Shown: positions 16,061 to 25,544, counted from the stretch's first letter. The stretch is DNA of 64,000 nucleotides from Candidatus Poribacteria bacterium WGA-3G (GCA_000406005.1 ASZN01000021.1:6518-70517); one strand, 5' to 3'. Notes: generated by a model from the sequence alone, not told the origin. Numbers and translations: made by a program.

Positions 16061-17362
16061 ATGTACAAAAAACTTTTACGCATAGGATTGGCATGTCTGA
16101 TAAGTTTTCTTATCGTGTCGAACACCAGCCATGCCCAAGAACGTATTACCGGTCCGTGGCTCTGGATGATCGCTCTCACCGAACTCAACGAAGGCGGACA
16201 GGCTTCTACTGACATCGATTCTCTTGATGAAGCCAGTAAAGGCAGAACCACCGAAGAACACGTCGCAGAAAACGGTGCAAACGAAGGCGATGAAGTCAGC
16301 GGTTATAGATGGACCCCCGGTGAACTCCCAGCAGACGGCAACATCAATACCTTGCTCGTTGATATTGGAATGACAGACATTGCCGATTTTAACGATGTCA
16401 CATCTTATGCCATTATCATCATCGAATCCGACGAAGAGCAACGTAATGTTAAAATGGGTGTCAGCAGCGATGACTCTATTAAAGTCTGGCTCAACGGTGA
16501 AGTCGTCCATAAAAACGCGGTCAATCGCGGACGCGGCGGTGCCAATGAATTTCAAGATGAATTCCAAGTTAACCTCAAAGAAGGTGCGAACCTTTTAATG
16601 GTCAAAGTCAGTGAGCGCGGCGGCGGATGGGGAATGAACGTCGGCATCGATGCCGATTTCGACCACAGTCTGAACTTCGATGATTACGAACACGGCGAAG
16701 TAGACGCTAAGGGTGATCCGATTCCCGTACAAGAAACGGCATGGGGTGCAAACAGACGCATTACCGGTCCCTGGCTCTGGATGATCGCACCCACCAAAGC
16801 CAATCAAGGCGGACAGGCTTCCACCGAGGTCGATTCGCTCGACGAAGCCAGTAATGGTAAAGTCACCGAAGAGGAAGTCGCAAAAAATGGCGCGAACGAA
16901 GGTGATGAAGTCGGCGATTATGAATGGACAATCGGCGAACTCCCAGCAGACGGCAACATCAACACAACAGTTGTATCGATAGGTATGACAAACGTCGCCG
17001 ATTTTAACGATGTTACGTCCTACGCGCTGATTACGCTTAAAACCACCAAAGCACAGCGCGATGTTATCATGGGCGTTAACAGTGATGACTCTATCAAAGT
17101 CTGGCTCAACGGTGAAGTCGTCCATACAAACGCCGTAAATCGCGGACGCGGCAACGCAAACGCTTTCCAAGATACCTTCGAGGTTGACCTCGAACGCGGT
17201 AATAACATCTTAATGGTTAAAGTCAGTGAACGTGGCGGCGGATGGGGCATGTACGTCGGCATTGATGCAGATTTCGCACTCAGTAGTACGCCAGGACGCT
17301 TGTCCGTTGAACCTACAGGGAAATTTATAACGAAGTGGGGTGAACTAAAACGCACCCGCTAA
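16061..17362 (+). CDS. Secreted protein with two copies of a tandem-paralogue domain (1 of 3)
   Basis: 433 residues with a signal peptide (IGLACLISFLIVSNTSHAQ). Two domains of about 190 residues (roughly 27-210 and 224-405) share GPWLWMIA, QASTDIDSLDEASKG, GELPADGNINT, VADFNDVTSYA, SSDDSIKVWLNGEVVHKNAV and VKVSERGGGWGM. The SSDDSIKVWLNGEVV phrase resembles galactose-binding-like / PA14-type sugar-binding beta domains, so carbohydrate or surface binding is a fair guess. The C-terminus reads VEPTGKFITKWGELK, shared with the next two genes. No enzyme motif. Confidence 0.75.
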   Translation: MYKKLLRIGLACLISFLIVSNTSHAQERITGPWLWMIALTELNEGGQASTDIDSLDEASKGRTTEEHVAENGANEGDEVSGYRWTPGELPADGNINTLLVDIGMTDIADFNDVTSYAIIIIESDEEQRNVKMGVSSDDSIKVWLNGEVVHKNAVNRGRGGANEFQDEFQVNLKEGANLLMVKVSERGGGWGMNVGIDADFDHSLNFDDYEHGEVDAKGDPIPVQETAWGANRRITGPWLWMIAPTKANQGGQASTEVDSLDEASNGKVTEEEVAKNGANEGDEVGDYEWTIGELPADGNINTTVVSIGMTNVADFNDVTSYALITLKTTKAQRDVIMGVNSDDSIKVWLNGEVVHTNAVNRGRGNANAFQDTFEVDLERGNNILMVKVSERGGGWGMYVGIDADFALSSTPGRLSVEPTGKFITKWGELKRTR

Positions 17363-17539
17363 GGTAGGCACTTTCAACCAAACAATTCAAAAATTCAATT
17401 TAATCGAAAAATATATTTGACTTTTTTGGTAACCTGTGCTAACCTATTACGTTGGTTGAATAGAAGGGACATAATGGCATAATCATTTTGTCCTGCTCTC
17501 TCCAAAACGATAGTAAACAGAGACTATTTCTAAATTTCT

Positions 17540-17693
17540 CAGGACTTACGCATGCTGCTCTTTTGTAGCACGATGCACTTCGCATCTGGGCGAGTACGCC
17601 GCAAAACTTCATAGTTTGTGTCACCAGAACGCTGTGTTTTCCGAAAATTCTCATCTAACAGAACGGACTGCAGTCAAAATTGCGTAAGTCCTA
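17540..17693. mobile_element. MITE with 13-bp TIRs (copy 2)
   Basis: CAGGACTTACGCA (17540-17552) and TGCGTAAGTCCTA (17681-17693). AATTTCT flanks both sides (17533-17539 and 17694-17700). The interior is the type seen at 25348 and 58948 (GCTGCTCTTTTGTAGCAC...TGTGTTTTCCGAAAATTCTC) with about 30 extra bases. It fills most of the 371-base gap between the first and second paralogue. Confidence 0.75.
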
Positions 17694-17733
17694 AATTTCT
17701 AACAAGCAACAAGAGGAGATTTCACGTAAATAA

Positions 17734-18435
17734 ATGTACAAAAAATTATGGCTCATAGGATTGACATGTCTAATCGGTCTTTCGTTTATAACGCATATCG
17801 CTGATGCCGAAACGCCCATCGCAGGACCGTGGCTCTGGATGATCGCACCCACTGAAGCCAACCAAGGTGGACAAGCCTCGACCGATATTGATTCGCTTGA
17901 CGAGGAAAGTAAAGGCAAAGTCACAGAAGAAGATGTCGCAAAAAACGGTGCCAGAGAAGGCGATGAAGTCGGCGACTATGAATGGACACCCGGCGAACTG
18001 CCAGCAGACGGCAACATTAACACCATGCTCGTCTCAATCAAGATGACAAAAGTCGCCGATTTTAACGATGTTACCTCTTACGCCCTTCTGATACTCGAAT
18101 CCAGCAAAACACAGTCCAAGGTGACAATGGGTACCAGCAGCGATGACTCTATCAAAGTCTGGCTTAATGGTGAAGAGGTTCATAAGAAGGCTGTGAACCG
18201 TGGTCGCGGCGGCACACCCGCAAATATCAATGGCTACCAAGATAGGTTCGAGGTGGACATCAAAAAAGGTGCCAACCTGTTGTTGGTCAAAGTCAGTGAG
18301 CGCGGCGGCGGATGGGGACAGTACGTCGGTATCGATGCCGATGTCGAACCCCACATAGATTTTGACGGGTTTCAACCCGTTGAACCCGCTGGAAAATTAG
18401 CGACACAATGGGCAGAAATTAAGAACGCGCATTAG
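17734..18435 (+). CDS. Secreted protein with one copy of the tandem-paralogue domain (2 of 3)
   Basis: 233 residues: a signal peptide ending near ITHIADA, one domain (about 28-205) and the C-terminal motif VEPAGKLATQWAEIK. It is the single-domain member of the family; its domain is closest to the first domain of the 18697 gene (both carry an insertion before GYQD). AAGAGGAGA lies about 15 bases before the ATG. Likely exported; ligand unknown. Confidence 0.75.
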   Translation: MYKKLWLIGLTCLIGLSFITHIADAETPIAGPWLWMIAPTEANQGGQASTDIDSLDEESKGKVTEEDVAKNGAREGDEVGDYEWTPGELPADGNINTMLVSIKMTKVADFNDVTSYALLILESSKTQSKVTMGTSSDDSIKVWLNGEEVHKKAVNRGRGGTPANINGYQDRFEVDIKKGANLLLVKVSERGGGWGQYVGIDADVEPHIDFDGFQPVEPAGKLATQWAEIKNAH

Positions 18436-18696
18436 TGCTGTCGTTTTCAATCCGAACATTTTCGTTACCTGTTTTCGGTGCTATTCGATAGAGATATTTC
18501 ACGTTGACTGGGCAACGAAAATTAAATTGTTCCAACCACCACTTTTTAATCTTGATTTAAATTGTGGTTATTTGTTAAACTAATATCGAATAGTTGTTCA
18601 TCCTTAATTTAAAAAGGCGTCAGAAACCATAACGCAATAGATGAGCACTGTTAAAGTTAAATGTTATTTTCTCAAAAAAATTAAACGGAGGATTTT

Positions 18697-19944
18697 ATGA
18701 ACAGGAAACTATTTGTAGGGTTAACGTGCCTTATGGCGATCTTCTTCATGACGCACATCGCTGATGCACAAGAACCAATTGCAGGCCCCTGGCTCTGGAT
18801 GATCGCACCCACTGAAGCCAACCAAGGTGGAGAGGCTTCTACCGATATCGATTCTCTCTCAGTCGCCAGTGGTGGTGATGTCACTGAAGATATGGTCGCA
18901 GCAAACGGCGCAACCGAAGGCGACGAAGTCGGCGATTACGCTTGGACAATCGGCACGCTCCCAGCAGACGGAAACACCAATACCATGCTCGTCGAACTCG
19001 GTGTCACAGAAAATGCCGATTTCAACGACGTGAGTTCTTATGGACTTATCTACCTTGTATCCGCGACTGCTCAGTCCGGCGTAACGCTCGGCGCCAGCAG
19101 TGATGACTCTGTCAAAATCTGGCTCAACGGCGAAGTCGTTCACACAAACGCTGTCAACCGTGGACGCGGCGGCGCACCCGCTGATATAGATGGCTACCAA
19201 GATAAAATTGAAGTAAACCTCGTAGAAGGGGCTAATCTGTTGCTCGTGAAGGTGAGCGAACGCGGTGGTGGATGGGGACAATACGTCGGTATCGATGCCG
19301 ATGTCACGACCTCACCTACGCCACCTATCTTTCACATTACAGGCGAATATGTCTGGATGATCGCACCCACTGAAGCCAACCAAGGTGGACAGGCTTCTAC
19401 CGATATCGATTCCCTCGCAGTCGCCAGTAACGACGATGTCACCGAAGAAGACATCGCAATGAACGGCGCAACCGAAGGCGACGAAGTCGGCGATTACGCT
19501 TGGACGGTCAGTACCCTCCCAGCAGACGGAAACATCAACACCATGCTCGTCGAACTCGGCGTCACAGAAAACGCTGACTTCAACGACGTTACCTCTTACG
19601 CCGTCATCACACTCGTAGCCGATGAAGATATGGAAGGCGTGATGTTCGGGGTCAGCAGTGACGATTCCGTCAAAGTCTGGCTCAACGGTGAAGTCGTTCA
19701 CACAAACGCTGTAAACCGCGGACGCGGCAACGCCCAATCCTTCCAAGATACGTTCGCAGCTAACCTTGTCCAAGGCGACAACATCCTGATGATAAAAGTC
19801 AGTGAACGTGGCGGCGGGTGGGGAATGTATGCCGGTACCAGTGCTGATGTCGAGGCTGTCTATAAGCCAGCTGTCGAATTAGGCACATCCGTTGAAGCCG
19901 CTGGCAAACTCCCAACAACATGGGGAAGCTTGAAAATTAAGTAA
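18697..19944 (+). CDS. Secreted protein with two copies of the tandem-paralogue domain (3 of 3)
   Basis: 415 residues with a signal peptide (FVGLTCLMAIFFMTHIADAQ), two domains (about 27-205 and 213-390) and the C-terminal motif VEAAGKLPTTWGSLK. AAACGGAGG precedes the ATG. Stretches of the DNA, such as the bases coding WMIAPTEANQGG, are identical or almost so between domains and genes, indicating recent duplication. A bidirectional terminator follows the gene. Confidence 0.77.
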   Translation: MNRKLFVGLTCLMAIFFMTHIADAQEPIAGPWLWMIAPTEANQGGEASTDIDSLSVASGGDVTEDMVAANGATEGDEVGDYAWTIGTLPADGNTNTMLVELGVTENADFNDVSSYGLIYLVSATAQSGVTLGASSDDSVKIWLNGEVVHTNAVNRGRGGAPADIDGYQDKIEVNLVEGANLLLVKVSERGGGWGQYVGIDADVTTSPTPPIFHITGEYVWMIAPTEANQGGQASTDIDSLAVASNDDVTEEDIAMNGATEGDEVGDYAWTVSTLPADGNINTMLVELGVTENADFNDVTSYAVITLVADEDMEGVMFGVSSDDSVKVWLNGEVVHTNAVNRGRGNAQSFQDTFAANLVQGDNILMIKVSERGGGWGMYAGTSADVEAVYKPAVELGTSVEAAGKLPTTWGSLKIK

Positions 19945-19981
19945 TTCCTAATGTTAACGCGAGGATTTTGCTTCGCAACTT

Positions 19982-20029
19982 AAAATGAGAGGACGCAGCT
20001 GATACACTTCAACTGCGTCCTCTCATTTT
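19982..20029. terminator. Bidirectional terminator
   Basis: AAAATGAGAGGACGCAG (19982-19998) and CTGCGTCCTCTCATTTT (20013-20029) form a perfect 17-bp inverted repeat with a 14-base loop and A/T runs on both sides. It lies between convergent genes ending at 19944 (+) and 20039 (-). Confidence 0.85.
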
Positions 20030-20038
20030 ACCGCTCAT

Positions 20039-20890
20039 CTATCGTCCCATAAGTTCCATGAAAACCGGCAACGATTCCCTGAACCCGTCCTCGCGTGTCC
20101 CACCTACTGGTGTATAGACACTCTCTAAAGAGATTGTACCTTCGTAACCATCCCGTTTCAAAGCACTCACAATGTCGTTGTAATACGGATCCATCTGCCC
20201 TTGGCGCATCGCACAGAAATCAAACGTTGCTGCCGGTAGGTTCACAACGCCATCTTTGAGATGAACATGCGCAATATGTTCACGAATCACCTCATAGCCG
20301 TCTGGATACGGAACCTCCGTACAATAAAGTGAACTACACGGATCCCACAACACTTTCAGATGCGGTACATCTAATTCGTCTATTAGCTTCCTCGCGAGCA
20401 ACGCCGAGGTCACGTTCCCAGAGATCGCAGTCTCAATCACGAGTGTGATATCTGCATCGTCCGCGATACGCAACGGTTCTTCCAAGCGATCCAGAAGCGT
20501 TGACCATGTACCTTCGGAAACAATCGGTTCCGCACCGAAAAGCACCATCTCTTTCCGAAAACTGAAAATCCGGACAAGGTTCGTCCCGAGTGCTTTCGCA
20601 ACATCAATACACCGTTGTAACGTCGTAATATGCTCACGATAGGCAGGCGCGACCACTGCCGTATCAACGGGGAGCGCCGACAAATTATGGTGCGAGATAC
20701 ACGATACCTTTAAATTTCGAGCATCGATTAAACCCTTAACGCGCGCAACATCGGCATCCGTCAAATCGCCTACCTGTTTCTCCCAAAGGTACTGCAATTC
20801 GACATATTCCAAGCCGGTCTCAACCATAACGTCCAGCGCATATTCAAAATCCCGACTGATGCCGTCTGTGATGACCCCCAATTTGAACAT
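20039..20890 (-). CDS. Sugar phosphate isomerase/epimerase (xylose-isomerase-like TIM barrel)
   Basis: 283 residues. The barrel pattern is clear: ETGLEYVELQYLW, a His in SCISHHNLSA, LVIETAIS (metal-binding Glu), WDPCSSLYC (Asp), HVHLKDG (His) and ISLESVYTP (Glu). These are the divalent-metal ligands of the AP-endonuclease-2-like epimerases. Likely isomerises a sugar or inositol derivative. It is followed on the same strand by nothing close; the dehydrogenase at 21008 lies upstream and may share a transcript. Confidence 0.8.
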   Translation of the reverse strand: MFKLGVITDGISRDFEYALDVMVETGLEYVELQYLWEKQVGDLTDADVARVKGLIDARNLKVSCISHHNLSALPVDTAVVAPAYREHITTLQRCIDVAKALGTNLVRIFSFRKEMVLFGAEPIVSEGTWSTLLDRLEEPLRIADDADITLVIETAISGNVTSALLARKLIDELDVPHLKVLWDPCSSLYCTEVPYPDGYEVIREHIAHVHLKDGVVNLPAATFDFCAMRQGQMDPYYNDIVSALKRDGYEGTISLESVYTPVGGTREDGFRESLPVFMELMGR

Positions 20891-20951
20891 TCAACACCCT
20901 CTCATTTTTTCAAGCCTACGCCTAACGCGACTATTAAACAGAAAGAACGAA

Positions 20952-20994
20952 CCTTCCAACCTTCCAACCTTCCAGTCTTCCAGTCTTCCAATCC
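20952..20994. repeat. Short tandem repeat (CTTCCAACC / CTTCCAGT)
   Basis: Five tandem units of CTTCCA followed by ACC, GT or AT, in the gap between two reverse-strand genes. A simple slippage-prone tract with no coding role. Confidence 0.7.
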
Positions 20995-21007
20995 GACCCG
21001 ATAATAT

Positions 21008-21901
21008 TTATTCCGTTCTTTTAACTTCGACACCAGCAATATTTTCCAAAATTTTGATAATCGTCCAGTTATCCTCATCTGGGTTCACCGCCTTCCCCGC
21101 TTGAAACAGTTCAAAAGCGGCACTCGCTGCAAAAAGCGGTACACCACAATCGCTTGCCATATTTTTCGCCAGACTCAGGTCTTTATACATCGTACCGATA
21201 TTGCTCTGCCCCTTGAAGTTGCGGGATAAAATGTTTTCCGTCGTATCTCTGAAAAGGAAATTTCCGACGACACTTGTGCCGACAACATCACGAAGCGTCT
21301 CCGGTGCCACCCCCGCCTTCACCGCCAGTGTCAACGCCTCAAAAATACCGGCATACGTCGTACCGATCAGCACCGCGAGTGCAGACTTGACCGTCTGACC
21401 CATACCGATCTCCTCACCGACGTGATAGATGTCTTTACCAACGGCTTCAAGCACCGGCTTCGATGCCGCAAATGTCTCGTTCTCTGCTGCCACCATCATC
21501 GTGAGTGTCCCAGCAGCCGCTCCCGGCGCACCGCCACTCACAGGCGCGTCAACGATGTTAACACCTTTTGCGGTCACGAGTCCGGCGACTTCCATCACCT
21601 GCGTACGTCCGATCGTCGCCGTACAGATTACCGTAGAACCCGGTTTCAGACCCGCCAATAATCCGTCTTCACCCAAAAGAGCCGCCTTGACCTGTTCAAC
21701 ATTCAGCACCATAATAAAAACGGTATCCGCGGCGGCACCGACATCCTGCGGCGATGCAGCAGCGTGTGCACCCGCTCGCACCAACGGCTCCATCGCTTCA
21801 GGACGGACATCATACACCGCCAGTTCGTGTCCGGCTTTCAAGATGTTCCTTGACATCGCCGCCCCCATATTCCCAACGCCAATAAGTCCAACTCTCGCCA
21901 T
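21008..21901 (-). CDS. NAD(P)-dependent beta-hydroxyacid dehydrogenase
   Basis: 297 residues. The Rossmann start LIGVGNMGAAMSRNIL carries the dinucleotide motif; DAPVSGGAPGAAAGTLTMM is the substrate-binding signature of 3-hydroxyisobutyrate / tartronate-semialdehyde reductases; the catalytic Lys is in GMGQTVKSALAVL. The C-terminal helical domain has the usual length. It probably oxidises a short hydroxyacid or reduces tartronate semialdehyde in sugar-acid breakdown, which fits the neighbouring sugar genes. Confidence 0.85.
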   Translation of the reverse strand: MARVGLIGVGNMGAAMSRNILKAGHELAVYDVRPEAMEPLVRAGAHAAASPQDVGAAADTVFIMVLNVEQVKAALLGEDGLLAGLKPGSTVICTATIGRTQVMEVAGLVTAKGVNIVDAPVSGGAPGAAAGTLTMMVAAENETFAASKPVLEAVGKDIYHVGEEIGMGQTVKSALAVLIGTTYAGIFEALTLAVKAGVAPETLRDVVGTSVVGNFLFRDTTENILSRNFKGQSNIGTMYKDLSLAKNMASDCGVPLFAASAAFELFQAGKAVNPDEDNWTIIKILENIAGVEVKRTE

Positions 21902-22051
21902 ATATTACCTCAAAAATATTCCTGAAAATTGATATACGCAGAAACAAACCGCCCTACAAAAACCAATAGAGTCTACCACACATCCTAAGAAACGTCAATC
22001 TATTTTTCGTACACCCATCAACAGAATTTTTACACAATTTTTTCTCCACTG

Positions 22052-22060
22052 TGCTATAAT
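22052..22060 (+). promoter_or_regulatory. Extended -10 promoter
   Basis: TGCTATAAT (22052-22060) gives a consensus TATAAT with the TGn extension; the -35 region is weak (TACACA, 18 bases upstream). It lies 35 bases before the Gfo/Idh/MocA gene at 22095. Confidence 0.55.
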
Positions 22061-22094
22061 AACACATTCATATACGAAAAAGGAGCCAAAATAA

Positions 22095-23126
22095 ATGGCA
22101 GATACTATTAAAGGTGCCGTTCTCGGATATGGTGCCGCATTTAACATGGGCAGAGCCCACGCAAATATGATGCAGAACACCGACGGCATAGAATGCGTCG
22201 CTATTTGCGACATAGACCCTGAACGAACCGATGCCGCAAAAAAAGATTTCCCCGGCATCAGCACCTATAATTCAGTTGAAGAGCTCAACGCCGACGACGG
22301 TGTCGATCTCGTCGCAAATGTTCTACCGCATAGTTTGCACTGTGGACCCTCAGTGGCAAGCCTCAAGGCCGGCAAGCACGTCGTCGTTGAAAAACCGATG
22401 TGCGTCACGATCGCCGAAGCCACAGAAATGATTACAACCGCTAAAGAAAACGACGTTATGTTGTCCGTTCATCACAACCGACGCTGGGATGCGGATTTCT
22501 GGACGCTCCGAGAACTCGTCCAATCCGGCATCATCGGTAAAGTCTTTAGCGTTGAAATGTGGGGCGGCGGCTACGGAAGACCCAACCCCGACTGGTGGCG
22601 AAGCGTCAAAGCCATCTCCGGGGGCCAATTCTACGACTGGGGCGCACACTACCTCGATTGGCTACTCAATGTTCTCGAAGCACCAATGATTAACGTCACC
22701 GGCTTCTATCAGCCGAATCTCGTTTGGGACGATATTACCAACGAAGATCACGTCCAAGCGATTATCCGATTTGCAGGTGGCGAAGTCGTCGCAGACGGCG
22801 CAGCCGCAAACATCCAGATGTCTAACATCGCCAAAATCGGTGGAGAGCGATGGAAACTGCTCGGATCACACGGCGCGATTACCTCCGAAGGCGGCGGGTT
22901 CAAAGTACTCTCCGAAGTCGAAGGACAACCAAAAGAGCAGACGGTCGGCCATCACGGCAGACCCGGACCGAGTTATTATCAGAATATCGTCGCCCATTTA
23001 AACGACGGCACGCCACTACTCGTAACACCGGAATCCGCTCGCCGGGTCATTGCCATCATGGATTTAGCAGAAAAATCCGCTAAAACACATCAGGCTGAAA
23101 CGGTACCTTACGAGTTTGAAGCATAA
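22095..23126 (+). CDS. Gfo/Idh/MocA-family oxidoreductase
   Basis: 343 residues. A Rossmann N-terminus (VLGYGAAFNMGRAHANMM) is followed by the EKP signature in HVVVEKPMC (Lys about 98) and the catalytic-region motif GGQFYDWGAHYLDW (Asp and His). The second domain is the usual alpha/beta dimerisation half. These NAD(P) enzymes act on sugars and cyclitols. AAAAAGGAGCC precedes the ATG. The zinc dehydrogenase at 23288 follows after a repeat-filled gap and may act on the same class of substrate. Confidence 0.87.
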   Translation: MADTIKGAVLGYGAAFNMGRAHANMMQNTDGIECVAICDIDPERTDAAKKDFPGISTYNSVEELNADDGVDLVANVLPHSLHCGPSVASLKAGKHVVVEKPMCVTIAEATEMITTAKENDVMLSVHHNRRWDADFWTLRELVQSGIIGKVFSVEMWGGGYGRPNPDWWRSVKAISGGQFYDWGAHYLDWLLNVLEAPMINVTGFYQPNLVWDDITNEDHVQAIIRFAGGEVVADGAAANIQMSNIAKIGGERWKLLGSHGAITSEGGGFKVLSEVEGQPKEQTVGHHGRPGPSYYQNIVAHLNDGTPLLVTPESARRVIAIMDLAEKSAKTHQAETVPYEFEA

Positions 23127-23148
23127 CAAAACTTACACAAATCCCACT

Positions 23149-23268
23149 GCAGGACGGGGTTTCAAACCCCGCCTGCAATATCAACCAAGCTCTTGTAGCT
23201 CTTGTAGGTTGGGTTGAACGTAGTGAAACCCAACGATTTGCTAACGGGTACGGTTAGAAAACCGCACC
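23149..23268. repeat. Cluster of three REP-like hairpins
   Basis: Three different palindromes stand in line. A GCAGG..CCTGC hairpin around CGGGGTTT/AAACCCCG occupies 23149-23176. A GTAG-headed GTTGGGTT/AAACCCAAC is at 23204-23234. GGTACGGTT/AACCGCACC is at 23247-23268. They fill the gap between the genes at 22095 and 23288. Confidence 0.65.
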
Positions 23269-23287
23269 ATCTATCCTCCGTAATAAT

Positions 23288-24304
23288 ATGAAAGCTATCG
23301 TCTTCGAGAAAATTCAGCAACTACGCATCCAAGATAAACCTATCCCCGAACTCGTCAATGGCGACGTACGCATCGAAATAGAACTCTGCGGTATCTGTGC
23401 CTCTGACCTCGCAGCACTTCGCGGAGATGTATCAGATTACGCACCACCTGTCGTCATGGGACACGAACTCGCAGGCATCATCGTAGACAGCCGACACCCT
23501 GATGTTAAAGTCGGCGAACGCGTGACCGTCAACCCTATGCTCTCCTGCGGTGTATGCACCGAATGCCAGAACGACCTGGACAAATACTGCAAAAACATTG
23601 AAGGCATCGGACACGATATCGATGGCGGATACGCCGAATACATGCGGATGCCAAAGCACGGCGTGGATACCGGTAAACTTATCCGGGTCCCAGATAGCGT
23701 ACCGCCCGAAGAATTGCTGTTTCTCGAACCGTTGGGCTGCTGCCTAAACGCCATGCGGGAAACGCCCTTCAAGGATTCCGTCGCAATCCTCGGTGCCGGC
23801 CCCATCGGTCTAATGCTCACCCAATTAGCGAAACGCGCAGGTTTAGCCACCTACGTAGTGGAACCCCACGCATACCGTAGAGGGGTCGCAGAAACACTCG
23901 GTGCCGATCACACCTTTGATACATCCGCTGAGTCAGTAGCACACCTTCAAGAACTCACCAATGGCGGCGTTGATACCGTCATCTCCGCGACAACAAATAA
24001 CGCCTCGGCAATCGCACTCGCTTTCGAGATCGTCCGTAGAGGCGGATGCCTCAACTTCTTTGGACTTGCACCAGAAGGCGAAGAACTCCGCATCAACCTC
24101 GAGGAATTCCACTACGCCGGACACAAACTGATGGCTTCATGGGCATTCTCACGCGCCAGCCTTGAAGAATCCAAGCAACTCCTAATCGAGAAAGCACTCA
24201 ACTTTGAACCCTTACTGACGGATCGGTTCCCGATTACACAAGGCTTAGCAGCGTTCGATAACGCCGCTGCCCACCGCGGTATCAAAACAGCTGTCCACCC
24301 ATAA
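23288..24304 (+). CDS. Zinc-dependent alcohol/polyol dehydrogenase
   Basis: 338 residues. Catalytic zinc ligands are in CGICASD and MGHELAG; the structural zinc lobe is CGVCTECQNDLDKYC; the Rossmann motif is ILGAGPIGLMLTQLAK. Length and order fit sorbitol/threonine-type dehydrogenases. LFLEPLGCCLNA provides the third catalytic ligand region. The ribosome site is poor. It probably oxidises a sugar alcohol or sugar acid, in keeping with the neighbouring Gfo/Idh/MocA gene. Confidence 0.87.
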   Translation: MKAIVFEKIQQLRIQDKPIPELVNGDVRIEIELCGICASDLAALRGDVSDYAPPVVMGHELAGIIVDSRHPDVKVGERVTVNPMLSCGVCTECQNDLDKYCKNIEGIGHDIDGGYAEYMRMPKHGVDTGKLIRVPDSVPPEELLFLEPLGCCLNAMRETPFKDSVAILGAGPIGLMLTQLAKRAGLATYVVEPHAYRRGVAETLGADHTFDTSAESVAHLQELTNGGVDTVISATTNNASAIALAFEIVRRGGCLNFFGLAPEGEELRINLEEFHYAGHKLMASWAFSRASLEESKQLLIEKALNFEPLLTDRFPITQGLAAFDNAAAHRGIKTAVHP

Positions 24305-24478
24305 CTATCACTTGATTTTCGGCACAGTTTTGTGGTATTTTTAATTGCAACGAACTTTGAAAATATTTTTTTTATTATCCCTGCATAAGGAGATGTCAAT
24401 TTCGGTGCAATTCGCAGGTTCCGAAAACTCACCACACAAAATCGGTGAACTCGCAATCCGAAATTCATTACAAAAAAT

Positions 24479-25318
24479 ATGGTTCTTGGTGCACACGTAT
24501 CCACTTCAGGCGGACTACACAACGCCATCAAAAATGGTACCGACCTCGAGTGCGACACGATACAAATTTTCTTGCGAAATCCAAACCAATGGCAAGGAAA
24601 ATCTCTCACCGCAGAGATCACCGAAAAATTTACCACGGCATGGTCAGCAGCCGCGCTCGGCGAGATCATTGTCCACGATATTCACTTAAGTAATCTCGCT
24701 TCCCCGAAATTAGATGTGTTGAAAAAATCACGACAAGCGTTTCGTGAACAGATGGAACTCGCGCAGCAGCTCGGACTCCGCTACATCGTAACACATCTCG
24801 GATCGCACCTCGGTGAAGGTGAAACATTCGGTTTAAAGCAGCTAACCGATAGTTTCGATTTCCTGTTTGAAAATACTGAGGCACCAGATGTCATACCGCT
24901 CCTCGAAACGACTGCCGGACAAGGCACAAACCTCGGCTACCGTTTTGAACACCTGCGCGATGTGATCGGCATGTCAAAATACTCAGATCGGTTCGGGGTC
25001 TGCTTGGATACCTGCCACGTCTTTGCCGCTGGCTACGATATGCGAACCGCAACAGATTGTGAAGCGACTTTCAAGCAGTTTGATGACATCATCGGACTTA
25101 ACCGCTTAAAAGCCTTCCATCTCAACGACGCAAAATCGGAATACCAAAGCCGTGTGGACCGACACCAACACATCGGGGAGGGCAATATCGGCACAACCGC
25201 ATTTACATATATCCTTAACGATGCACGATTTGCTGAAACCCCACTCATCATTGAAACGCCAGAAATGAAGACAATGCACGAGGTAAACCTCTCTACACTA
25301 CGCGGATTGAAAACGTAG
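24479..25318 (+). CDS. nfo: Deoxyribonuclease IV (endonuclease IV)
   Basis: 279 residues, the standard length. All metal-binding motifs are present: THLGSHLG, LLETTAGQGTNLGY, GVCLDTCHVFAAGYD, FHLNDAKS, RHQHIGEGNIG and LIIETPE; these bind three zinc ions. The enzyme cuts 5' of abasic sites in base-excision repair. It starts GAHVSTSGGLHNAI, the family N-terminus. No good SD is seen before ATG 24479. A MITE begins 30 bases after the stop. Confidence 0.93.
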   Translation: MVLGAHVSTSGGLHNAIKNGTDLECDTIQIFLRNPNQWQGKSLTAEITEKFTTAWSAAALGEIIVHDIHLSNLASPKLDVLKKSRQAFREQMELAQQLGLRYIVTHLGSHLGEGETFGLKQLTDSFDFLFENTEAPDVIPLLETTAGQGTNLGYRFEHLRDVIGMSKYSDRFGVCLDTCHVFAAGYDMRTATDCEATFKQFDDIIGLNRLKAFHLNDAKSEYQSRVDRHQHIGEGNIGTTAFTYILNDARFAETPLIIETPEMKTMHEVNLSTLRGLKT

Positions 25319-25347
25319 TTTGCCGAATTTTCGTATTGAAACTTGGA

Positions 25348-25544
25348 TAGGACTTACGCATGCTGCTCTTTTGTAGCACAAACTTCTTAGTTTGTGTCAC
25401 CAGAACCCTGTGTTTTCTTGGATAGGACTTACGCATGCTGCTCTTTTGTAGCACAAACTTCTTAGTTTGTGTCACCAGAACCCTGTGTTTTCCGAAAATT
25501 CTCATCTAACAAAACGGGCTGCAGTCAAAATTGCGTAAGTCCTA
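25348..25544. mobile_element. MITE with 13-bp TIRs and internal 75-bp duplication (copy 3)
   Basis: TAGGACTTACGCA (25348-25360) to TGCGTAAGTCCTA (25532-25544), with perfect 5-bp target duplications TTGGA (25343-25347 and 25545-25549). The unit 25343-25417 is repeated in tandem at 25418-25492, so length is 197 against 122 for the simple copy at 58948, exactly 75 more. Each repeat contains a GTAG-headed ACAAACT/AGTTTGT hairpin. Confidence 0.85.

Noticed and set aside
16076..19773. Long reverse-strand ORFs opposite the secreted paralogues
   Set aside because: They mirror the repeated domain on the coding strand and have no ribosome sites; the forward genes have signal peptides and sound starts.
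25343..25492. CRISPR array
   Set aside because: Only two repeats of 75 bp with no spacers; it is a tandem duplication inside a MITE. The 12-bp repeats at 46547 and 39-bp repeats at 63899 also lack spacers.
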